Positions 19,940-27,874 of a stretch of DNA of 64,000 bases are shown here, piece by piece. The notes beneath the pieces were generated by a model. It made no database searches. It saw nothing but the letters and a program-made list of their open reading frames with translations, and was not told the DNA's origin. Source of the stretch: Candidatus Zipacnadia bacterium (GTDB taxonomy: Bacteria; Armatimonadota; Zipacnadia; Zipacnadales; UBA5352); contig JALGSU010000004.1 in NCBI GenBank assembly GCA_029821735.1, forward strand, positions 1 to 64,000, given 5' to 3'. The first letter of the stretch is position 1; the number at the start of each line of letters is the position of its first letter. A program made the position numbers and the translations under genes.

Positions 19940-22900
19940 ATGAGGCGCAGTCTACTGATAGTGGCGGCATGTGCGGTGATTTTGACACTGGGCGCGACGG
20001 TTGGATGGTGCCAGGACGGGCTGCTGGGATACTGGAAGATGGACGAGGGCAGCGACGACATGGTGACCGACAGTTCGGCGAACCAGAACGATGGCGACAT
20101 CATCGGGGCGCAGTGGGCGCGGGGGAGCTTTGGCACCGCGCTTCAATTCGATGGCAGCGACTGTCAAGTGCGTATCCCGCAGATTGAGGGGCTGGATGGG
20201 TCGCAGGAGATGACGATGGAGGCCTGGGTCATGTGGGAAGGCGGGGGCCAGTACCCGAACATTGTCTCCGGCGGACGGTGGAGCCCGGGGGGCTTCCTGT
20301 TCTTCGTCACCAATCAGGTCTGCCAGTTCCGCATGGGCACGCCGGACGCTGCCGCCAACGATGGCAGCGGCAAGTGGGGCGAGACCAGCAGCATGCTGAT
20401 TAACGGTTTTGAGACCGGGCGCTGGTATCATCTGGCGGCGACCTTCAGCAGGCCGCAGATCACCACTTACCTGGACGGGCAGCAGGTGGGGCAGGCGAAC
20501 TGGGACTACGCCGTGGGCTATTCAGGCGACATCGTGCTGGGCAACTGGCACGGGGGCGTCAGCCACCAGGGACTGATCGATGAGTTCAAGCTCTACAACA
20601 GGGCACTGACTGCGGAGGAGATCGGTGCGAGCTACGCGGCGCAGTCGGAAGGACGTTCGGGGGAGGTGAGCTACGAGGTGATTCCCGACAGCATGGTTGT
20701 GGACCCGCTGATCACGCTGCGTACGAAACATCTGGCGATGGAGATCGATTCTCGTGGGCGCTGCCTATCGCTGACGAACAGGCGCACGGGCGAGAATCTG
20801 CTGCGAGATGTCGCGCCGATGGCTGCGATGGTGGCGGGCGGGCGGAGGATTGGTCGGACGCGCTGCGCGTATGAGGATGGCAGGCTGATATACACCTTTG
20901 GGCGCGACGAGGCAGAAGCGGTCATCGCGGTCACTGAAGGCGAGGACTATCTGACCTTCGAGGTGGCGACGGTGCGGGGCGAGGACGTGACGTCACTGAC
21001 ATTCCTCGACCTGAAGTTCACGATGGAGCACGCGGTCAACGCCATGTCTGGGGTGGCGGCGACGGAAGAGTTTGGCGTGTGCCTGCGTGCGCTGAACATC
21101 GATACCTTCGCATTGGGGGGCAGTGGCGCTCGGCAGTTGACCGCCAACGCGCGAAGTGAGCACGGGATCATCGGTTGCGGCGTGGCGCTGGTGGGCTGCC
21201 CAATGCCGCAGCTTCTGCCAACCTTGCGGCGGATGGTTGAGCGGGAGGGGTTGCCGAAGTCGGAGTTGGGTGGGCCGTGGGCGAACGAGGCGGAAGGGAA
21301 CCGGGGGTCATACCTGTTCTCGAACGTGACTGAGAGCAACATTGACTGGTGGATCAACCTGGCGCTCCGGGGCGGCTTCACGCACGTGCACTTCTCGGGC
21401 TGGCAGGAGACGCTGGGGCACTACGAGCCGCGGGCATCAGCGTTCCCGAACGGGCTGGAGGGCATCAAGGAGTGCGTGCGCAAGGTGCATGCGGCGGGTC
21501 TGAAGGCCGGGATGCACACGCTGACGGGGTGCATCTCCCTGCGAGACTCATGGGTGACCCCGGTGCCGGACCCGAGGCTGATGGCCGACTCAGTTTACAC
21601 GCTGGCGGCGGAGATGGACGAGACCTCGGACACTATCGTGACCGTCGAGAAGCCGCAGAACCACGACGTGATCTTGTCATATTCGAGTTCAGGAAATGTG
21701 ATCCGCATCGGCGAGGAACTGATCCAGTACTCCGCGATATCGTTCGAGGAACCATACGGCTTCCTCAACTGCACGCGCGGCGCGCTCGGGACCACGGCTG
21801 GCGCTCATGCGGTCGGCGAGGATGCCAACCACCTGCGACAGCGGTACATGGCCTTCTATCCGGATGAGAACTCGACACTGGTGGGTGAACTGGCTGACTG
21901 CATCGCCCGGGTGTACAACGAGTGCGAGATGGACGAGATATACATGGACGGCACGGAGGGGATGGGCACCGCGCACGGGATGTGGGTCATTCGCGACGCC
22001 ATCTACCGGCGGTTGAAGAGGCCGGCGCTGATCGAGGCGAGCGCGTGGGACACGTGGAGCTGGTACTACCACTCGCGTATCGGGGCGTGGGACCACCCGA
22101 AGTGGGCGCTCAAGGACTTCGTGGATATGCACTGCGAGGGGATCCCCTACTACCGCACCGGCCCGGGAGGCGCGCAGCTTCAGGCGCAACTGGGGTGGTG
22201 GGTGATTCTGGGGCCGAGCCATATGAACCGCGCGGAGATGCCCGACGAGATGGAGTATTTCAACGCCAAGACCTTCGCGAATGACGCGCCGATGTCGATC
22301 CAGGGGGTCGGTGCTGCTGGTAGGCCTGCAAACGCGCGCGCGGATGAGTACATCACCATGACCGGTCGGTACGAGCGGCTGCGGCTGGCGAAGTACTTCA
22401 GCGATGATGTGACCGAGCAGGTGGCTGAGCCGGGGGCGGATTTCCATCTGCAGCAGGCGGACGATGGTGAGTGGGAGTTCGCGCCGAGGCGCTACGGTTC
22501 GCATCGGGTGTCGTCAGTGGCGGCCGGTACTGAGCAGTGGACGGTGACCAACGACTTTGAGGCGCAGCCGACAGTGCTGCGAGTTGAGGCGCTGTTCGCG
22601 GCCCTGCCCTACGACAGTGACTCGGGCGTGCCGGTGACGGACTTTGCGGACCCGACGGCGTTGAGTGTGAGTCGGGACGCGGGCGGAGTCTCGCATACTG
22701 TGGAACGGGTGACGGATACGGTGAAGGTCGGGGAGGCCAGTCTGCGCTACTCAGCGACGAATACCGGCGAGAGCCCGGTCGGCGCGTGGGCACACGCGGG
22801 TATGCGCTTCGATCCGCATCTGAACATCCAGGGCAAGAACGCGATGGGCGTGTGGGTGCATGGCGACGGCAAGGGCGAGGTGCTCAACATCCAGCTCAGT

Positions 22901-24418
22901 TGCCCGACGCAGTACATGCACGCCTACTCGGAGCACTATGTAGTGGTGGACTTCGAGGGCTGGCGGTACTTCGAGCTACTCCTGCGCGAGCGCAGCGCCG
23001 ATGGGCATCGAGACTACAAGTGGCCGTACTACAGTCAGCATGGGATCTACCGGACCTTCCTGAACCAACAGCACGTGAGTGAGCTGAACCTGTATCTGAA
23101 CAACCTGCCACCAGGTGAGACCGCAACCGTGTATATCAGCCCGATCATGGCCGTGCCCACCGTGGGTGTCGAACTGGTCGAGCCGACGGTAACCGTGAAC
23201 GGGCAGACGGTGACCATTCCGGCGACGCTGCAGAGCGGGGCGTTCGCTGAGGTCGACGCAGACGGTGAGTGCCGGGTGTATGACTGGCGCTGCGAGTTGC
23301 GGGAGCGCACGCGGGTGGTCGGCGAGATGCCTGAACTGGGGACGGGCGCGAACGAGGTGAGCTTCGCCTGCGCCGTGCCGGAAGTGGGCGCCGCGCGCGC
23401 GGATGTGGTGGTCATCAGCGAAGACCAGGTCATTCGCGGGCGGCGGCCAGACGGGCAGATCAACTGGCGGGCGATGCGGTACGAGTACGAGATGCCGCGC
23501 ATCCTGGAGGGACGCGAGGGTGAGCGGAACCAGTGGACGGTGCCGTGCCGAAGCCAGGGCAAGGCGCCGACGGTGGGGGTGGAGATGCACGTGGCGGGGA
23601 TAGGAGCAACTGGAGAGGCCTACGAGGCCGCCGAAGTGATGACCATCGAGAGTTTCGATGACCTGGCGTACTTCGCCGAGACTGCCGACAACGAGTTCGC
23701 CAAGTATGTCTACGACGGTCAACATGAGGGGATCTCGACGAAGCCCGGAGTAACCCAGGAACTGACGCGCAGCACTGATGTGGTGAAAGTCGGGGAGGCC
23801 AGCGTGCATTTCACCGCGACAAGCACTCTGGAAGCCAATGGTGGCTGGGCAGCGCGCGGGCGACGCTTCGCTGAACTGCTCGACCTGTCCAAATACCGCG
23901 GGCTGGGGTTCTGGCTGCATGGGGACGGCAAGGGAGAGTCGTTCAAGCTGCAGTTGCGGGACCCGGATGGCGCGTGGCACGACATGGTGACCCGCGTGGA
24001 CTTCATGGGCTGGCGGTACATTGAGTTCGATATCACCGGCGCCAACCTGGACCTGAGCAAGATCGAGTACATGCTGATCTTCTTCAACGGCATACCGGGC
24101 GGTGAGACTGTGGTCTGCCAGATGGATGATCTGCGAGCTCTGCCGGACACCGAAGGCGTCGTGGAACCGTCGATCACGGTCGGTGACCGGGAGATCGTGT
24201 TCCCGTTGACGCTGAACATGGGCGATCGGCTGGTGTACCGAGGGCCGAAGGACTGCCAGGTGTATCGCAAAGGCACCACGGTGCCGGAGGAAGTGCGGAC
24301 GGCCGGCAGAGCGATCAAGCTGCGCCCGGGGCTTAACGAAGTGGGGTTCTCGGTCGGGGCCGAATCGCCAGACGAGTTCAGGATGTCGGTGACGCTGGTC
24401 AAGGACTACGGCGGGTAG
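19940..24418 (+). CDS. Exported LamG-glycosidase with duplicated C-terminal binding modules
   Basis: A 1492-residue exported protein (signal peptide MRRSLLIVAACAVILTLGATVGWCQ; AAGGAG upstream). Residues 28-235 form a LamG/concanavalin-like module (LLGYWKMDEGS ... WYHLAATFS ... LIDEFKLYNRALTAEEIGASY). A beta-supersandwich leads to a TIM barrel starting about 465 (FTHVHFSGWQETLGHYEP). The barrel has D670 in EIYMDGTEG, with E673 close by, as a candidate catalytic strand end. It is interrupted at about 550-630 by an extra beta module ending CTRGALGTTAGAHAVGEDAN. The C-terminus holds two related galactose-binding-like modules: VKVGEASLRYSATN/GVWVHGDGKGE/FEGWRYFELLL and VKVGEASVHFTATS/GFWLHGDGKGE/FMGWRYIEFDI. 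Substrate unknown. Its stop lies 6 bases from the stop of the convergent membrane-protein gene. Confidence 0.8.
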   Translation: MRRSLLIVAACAVILTLGATVGWCQDGLLGYWKMDEGSDDMVTDSSANQNDGDIIGAQWARGSFGTALQFDGSDCQVRIPQIEGLDGSQEMTMEAWVMWEGGGQYPNIVSGGRWSPGGFLFFVTNQVCQFRMGTPDAAANDGSGKWGETSSMLINGFETGRWYHLAATFSRPQITTYLDGQQVGQANWDYAVGYSGDIVLGNWHGGVSHQGLIDEFKLYNRALTAEEIGASYAAQSEGRSGEVSYEVIPDSMVVDPLITLRTKHLAMEIDSRGRCLSLTNRRTGENLLRDVAPMAAMVAGGRRIGRTRCAYEDGRLIYTFGRDEAEAVIAVTEGEDYLTFEVATVRGEDVTSLTFLDLKFTMEHAVNAMSGVAATEEFGVCLRALNIDTFALGGSGARQLTANARSEHGIIGCGVALVGCPMPQLLPTLRRMVEREGLPKSELGGPWANEAEGNRGSYLFSNVTESNIDWWINLALRGGFTHVHFSGWQETLGHYEPRASAFPNGLEGIKECVRKVHAAGLKAGMHTLTGCISLRDSWVTPVPDPRLMADSVYTLAAEMDETSDTIVTVEKPQNHDVILSYSSSGNVIRIGEELIQYSAISFEEPYGFLNCTRGALGTTAGAHAVGEDANHLRQRYMAFYPDENSTLVGELADCIARVYNECEMDEIYMDGTEGMGTAHGMWVIRDAIYRRLKRPALIEASAWDTWSWYYHSRIGAWDHPKWALKDFVDMHCEGIPYYRTGPGGAQLQAQLGWWVILGPSHMNRAEMPDEMEYFNAKTFANDAPMSIQGVGAAGRPANARADEYITMTGRYERLRLAKYFSDDVTEQVAEPGADFHLQQADDGEWEFAPRRYGSHRVSSVAAGTEQWTVTNDFEAQPTVLRVEALFAALPYDSDSGVPVTDFADPTALSVSRDAGGVSHTVERVTDTVKVGEASLRYSATNTGESPVGAWAHAGMRFDPHLNIQGKNAMGVWVHGDGKGEVLNIQLSCPTQYMHAYSEHYVVVDFEGWRYFELLLRERSADGHRDYKWPYYSQHGIYRTFLNQQHVSELNLYLNNLPPGETATVYISPIMAVPTVGVELVEPTVTVNGQTVTIPATLQSGAFAEVDADGECRVYDWRCELRERTRVVGEMPELGTGANEVSFACAVPEVGAARADVVVISEDQVIRGRRPDGQINWRAMRYEYEMPRILEGREGERNQWTVPCRSQGKAPTVGVEMHVAGIGATGEAYEAAEVMTIESFDDLAYFAETADNEFAKYVYDGQHEGISTKPGVTQELTRSTDVVKVGEASVHFTATSTLEANGGWAARGRRFAELLDLSKYRGLGFWLHGDGKGESFKLQLRDPDGAWHDMVTRVDFMGWRYIEFDITGANLDLSKIEYMLIFFNGIPGGETVVCQMDDLRALPDTEGVVEPSITVGDREIVFPLTLNMGDRLVYRGPKDCQVYRKGTTVPEEVRTAGRAIKLRPGLNEVGFSVGAESPDEFRMSVTLVKDYGG

Positions 24419-24424
24419 GTGGCG

Positions 24425-26386
24425 TCAGGCGAACCAGAGCAGGTAGCGGCGGGCGACCTCTTCGTTGAAGGCGCCCACCAGGCCCCAGATGCCGCCAGCG
24501 ATGAGGAAGTGTCCCATCGTGATGCCGAGGAACATCGGCGTGAGTGTGCGGTAGGTGTGTGGTCCACCAAGGCGCAGAATGAGCGTCTTTGACAGCCACG
24601 CCAGGAATATGGGGAACCAGATTGGGCCGCCGAAAGTGCCAGCCAGCGCCAGGCCCATGGGGTTGAGCGGGAAGCGCAGATACTGCCCCCGCATCCACAT
24701 CATGCCGACCGTCAGCGCAACACCCACGCCGCGGGCGATCGTGCGGTCCGCGCGCACGGTTGTCGGGCCGCTCATGCGGTCCTGCAGGACGTTGTACTGC
24801 ACGCGCGCCTGCGTGGTGCGATAGCCCGCGCTGGTGGTGCCTCCGTCCAGCACGTTCCAGCCATAGTTGTATGCGGTCTCCACGTGCAAATAGGTAGCCA
24901 GAAACAGTCCCCCGAGCAGACCCAGCGTCAAACCGATGAGCAGGTGGCTGCGCGTAATTCGGGCCCGGCGGGCGATGCGGATGCCCTCCATACCGTAGGA
25001 GCCGAGCTGGCCGAAGACCATGCGTATGAGCACGCGGAAGACGGCGAACGCGGTCTCCTGACGAAAGACCAATCCGGACGGGTGGCCGCTGGTGGCCTGC
25101 ACGTCGAGGAGGGTCACGGCGATCTCCTCGCGCGGAATGCCATAGGTGATGGGCAGGCCAGTCTGGGCGCGGATGCGGGCGTAGACCAGCGAGCAGATGA
25201 AGATGAGGAGCACGTAGCCGAGAGCCGTCCAGACGTTCATGCCCGCCGCGACCATGAAGATCGTCAAGCCTGCTACACCGATCCATACGCCCCAGAACGC
25301 CACACTCGCGGGAATTGCTTCCTCGGCATCACCCTCCGGAGCAGGTCCGCCGAAAGCGGCGCGGACGACCACGGCGAGGTGCTTGCGGGCCGCGTAGATG
25401 ACGAAGATAGCGAGGCCGAGGTAGCTGCCCATGCCCTGGGGGCGCTCGTGCGGGAAGCCGCGAAGCTGGTAGCCCATGAGGGTCGCGCCGAAGTTCTCGA
25501 ACCGGAAGAGCAGGTAGAAGAACCAGACCGAAAAGAGCACGTCCAGGGGCACGAGGTAGCCGAGGCCAACCATCTCGGGTCGGAAGGTCAGGTTGAGCGG
25601 ACGCAGGGCGCTCCACGGGCGCTCGGTCAGCAGCCGGCCGAGATCGTAGCTCTGGCCGATGGCGTTCACCGAGGGCGAGAAGGCGTGGGCGATGTTCGAG
25701 CCATTGTATAGTGCGGCGATGCCGATGCCGATCCAGAAGACCGGCGAGCGCAATAGTTGGGGTTCGCGGCTGTCTTCCGCCGGATCGGGGCCCATTCGCA
25801 GGACCAGTTCGGCGAGCGGGAAGGTCAATCGCTCATGTTCGGCCCAGGGACGGCGGAAGAGCGAGACCAGGCAGATCAGCGAGAGCGAGAGGAGCATGAA
25901 TGCGCCGCCCCAAGCCACAAGGGCGGGCGTCCATGCGCCCCACGGCACCGACCCGTGCTCATTACCCTCGTAGAAGCCCTGGATGGCGTCGACGTCATCG
26001 GGCATGATCCACACGGGAAGCTGTTTGGCGATGAGCCCGTAGTCATTGGTCGGCGCGGCGAAGTAGATTGGGCTGGAGATGGTGGCGAGCAGCTGGCGGA
26101 TGCCATTGGCGTCGATAGTGATGAATGAAGCGCTGAGGATTATGTAGATGAGCAGGGCTTCGCGCCGCCAGCGGCTGGTCCGTGTGAGCGAATGTATCAC
26201 GAAGCCGAGGGCTGTGAGCAGGACGAGTGCCGTGAGCGCAGGCACAGGCGGGGTCCCCTCGCCTACCAGGATGGTGAAGGCGATGAGGGAGGCCTTGCGG
26301 ATCCATAGCGCGCCGACGATCATGAAGATCGCTGCGAGAAGCAGCGACCTGAATGAGAGCGCCCCGCCATCGGTCTTCGCTTGCAC
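24425..26386 (-). CDS. DUF6785-type polytopic membrane protein, candidate transporter
   Basis: A 653-residue membrane protein with roughly a dozen hydrophobic segments (for example LLLAAIFMIVGALWI, LTALVLLTALGFVI, GGAFMLLSLSLICLVSLF, IWVGVAGLTIFMVAAGMNVW, LTLGLLGGLFLATYL). Start is GTG at 26386, preceded by GGAG. Landmarks: GFYEGNEHGSVPWGAW, RIRAQTGLPITYG, and a C-terminal FPLNPMGLALAGTFGG followed by a glycine-rich pair of helices. The same landmarks recur in the 661-residue paralogue at 61517-63502, so the two form one family. I recall this architecture as DUF6785/DUF6784, which is OPT-like in general appearance; no function is established. Being one of only two multi-pass proteins in a 64-kb glycan cluster, it is the prime candidate for uptake of breakdown products (inference). 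Confidence 0.75.
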   Translation of the reverse strand: MQAKTDGGALSFRSLLLAAIFMIVGALWIRKASLIAFTILVGEGTPPVPALTALVLLTALGFVIHSLTRTSRWRREALLIYIILSASFITIDANGIRQLLATISSPIYFAAPTNDYGLIAKQLPVWIMPDDVDAIQGFYEGNEHGSVPWGAWTPALVAWGGAFMLLSLSLICLVSLFRRPWAEHERLTFPLAELVLRMGPDPAEDSREPQLLRSPVFWIGIGIAALYNGSNIAHAFSPSVNAIGQSYDLGRLLTERPWSALRPLNLTFRPEMVGLGYLVPLDVLFSVWFFYLLFRFENFGATLMGYQLRGFPHERPQGMGSYLGLAIFVIYAARKHLAVVVRAAFGGPAPEGDAEEAIPASVAFWGVWIGVAGLTIFMVAAGMNVWTALGYVLLIFICSLVYARIRAQTGLPITYGIPREEIAVTLLDVQATSGHPSGLVFRQETAFAVFRVLIRMVFGQLGSYGMEGIRIARRARITRSHLLIGLTLGLLGGLFLATYLHVETAYNYGWNVLDGGTTSAGYRTTQARVQYNVLQDRMSGPTTVRADRTIARGVGVALTVGMMWMRGQYLRFPLNPMGLALAGTFGGPIWFPIFLAWLSKTLILRLGGPHTYRTLTPMFLGITMGHFLIAGGIWGLVGAFNEEVARRYLLWFA

Positions 26387-26604
26387 TACGCCACTCCGTC
26401 ACATGTGTCCGGGATATGAGACGCTGCCGCCTCGTCGGGCATGTCTCGCGCAATTCGCCGCGCGTGGTTGGCATACCTGTTCGCGGGAAGCAAAGAGCGC
26501 CGAGAGTGGCCGACAGGGATGAGGGCGGCAACGGGCGAAGAGCATGATGATCATTGGCGGGGTGACCAGCAGTTGTCGGGCAGCATCAACCGGAGGTGGC
26601 TCAT
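26387..26604. promoter_or_regulatory. Divergent intergenic region
   Basis: 218 bases between the membrane-protein gene and the small TIM-barrel gene, so both promoters should be here. I see no convincing sigma-70 promoter. ATTCGCCGCGC at 26453-26463 also occurs at 34189-34199 upstream of another minus-strand unit. GGAGG at 26592-26596 is the ribosome site for the plus-strand gene. Confidence 0.4.
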
Positions 26605-27819
26605 ATGCGCATCAGATGGGTAGCAGTGGTGGCGGCAGTGGCAGTGACGATCGCCGCAAGCGCACAGCTCGACCCCGCCGCGCGCCCGTACCCACAGGGA
26701 GATCGCTTCCCGTTGGGGCTTTACTCGGTGCACGCAGGTGATGGCTTGGAAGAAGTGGCCGAGGCGGGGTGGAACTTCGGGCATCGCTACAGCTTTGAGG
26801 CTGAGTACCTGGACGCGGCCGCGGCGGCGGAGATGTTCAGTCTGGCGCACATTGATGTGGTAGAGGACGACGCTGATGGCGCCAAGACCACGGCGCTGGT
26901 CGCTGACATGGCAGCGCGGGAGAGTGTGCTGTGGTGGGACCTGCCGGAGGAAATGCGCTACTGGCGAGCCGATGAGTACGACAAGGTGAAGAACCTCAGC
27001 GCCCTGACGCGCGAGGTAGACCCGCTTAAGCGGCCCAATTTCATGTACATCGCCGGCCACTACACGCCTGCGGCGATCGCGAAGTATGTGGACTATCTCG
27101 ACATCGTCGGGGTGGGGTGCTACACCGAGTATGCACACCAGCCGCGACCGTGGGTTCGCTGGCGAATAGAGAGCGAGATAGAGGCCATCCACCTGGCGGG
27201 CCACGAGGTCGGGCGGGACTACCAGAACGGGGAGCGTACGCCAATCGGGGTGCTGATGCTCTTCGGCGATGGCAAGAAAGCCGATGTCCTCTCCCCGCTC
27301 GAAGCGCGTCACGATTTCTGGTCTTCGATATGTGCGGGCGCCCAAGGCGTACTGATTTTCTCGTATTGGCACAAACGGGACACTGAGATCCTGGAGCTAA
27401 GCTATCAGGAGTACGCGAGGGCCGCCGGGCAGATAGCGGGTGAGGAGCAGCTCGGGCAGGTCTTCCTGTTCGGCGAACAAGACACGGGCGTGAGCTTCGC
27501 GGTTACCAAGGGCCCGACGCTGGGGGCGCCTTTCCAGCCCAACGGCTACCAGACCGAGATGCGCTATCCGTCGCTGAATGTGCGGGCGATGAAGTGGAAC
27601 GGGAACCTGTACGTGCTGGCGGTGAACTCGGCAGAGCGCGCCGTCACGGCGACGATTTCGGGCCTGCCGGAAGCGGCGATGGAGGCGACGGCGCTGTTTG
27701 AGTCGGCGACCGAGGAGAACCCTGACCGGCCACGAGTGCTGCCGCTGCATGCCGGTATGATGATGGACAACTTCGACGGCCTCGGCGTCCACATCTATAA
27801 GATCGAGGGCTTGCAGTAA
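26605..27819 (+). CDS. Small exported TIM-barrel protein, glycosidase-like
   Basis: A 404-residue exported protein. ATG at 26605 lies 8 bases after GGAGG and gives the signal peptide MRIRWVAVVAAVAVTIAASAQ; GTG at 26596 is too close to that site. The chain reads as a small TIM barrel: FPLGLYSVHAGDGLEEVAEAGWN, then VLWWDLPEEMRYW, YIAGHYTPAAIAKYVDYLDIVGVGCY, and QGVLIFSYWHKR. A beta domain follows (MKWNGNLYVLAVNSAERAV) of the kind that caps glycosidase barrels. E in WDLPEE is a plausible acid but no family could be named with confidence. It is a single-gene unit between divergent and convergent neighbours and ends in a 13-bp hairpin. Confidence 0.7.
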   Translation: MRIRWVAVVAAVAVTIAASAQLDPAARPYPQGDRFPLGLYSVHAGDGLEEVAEAGWNFGHRYSFEAEYLDAAAAAEMFSLAHIDVVEDDADGAKTTALVADMAARESVLWWDLPEEMRYWRADEYDKVKNLSALTREVDPLKRPNFMYIAGHYTPAAIAKYVDYLDIVGVGCYTEYAHQPRPWVRWRIESEIEAIHLAGHEVGRDYQNGERTPIGVLMLFGDGKKADVLSPLEARHDFWSSICAGAQGVLIFSYWHKRDTEILELSYQEYARAAGQIAGEEQLGQVFLFGEQDTGVSFAVTKGPTLGAPFQPNGYQTEMRYPSLNVRAMKWNGNLYVLAVNSAERAVTATISGLPEAAMEATALFESATEENPDRPRVLPLHAGMMMDNFDGLGVHIYKIEGLQ

Positions 27820-27823
27820 AGGT

Positions 27824-27855
27824 GGCGAGCCAGGCGGAGAGTCGCCTGGCTCGCC
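27824..27855. terminator. 13-bp hairpin between convergent genes
   Basis: Positions 27824-27836 and 27843-27855 are exact reverse complements with the loop GAGAGT. The hairpin begins 5 bases after the plus-strand stop and lies 20 bases before the minus-strand stop at 27875, so it can serve both genes. There is no T-run after it. Its form and place match the 3606-3647 hairpin. Confidence 0.75.
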
Positions 27856-27874
27856 GTGTATCAGGAGCGAATTG

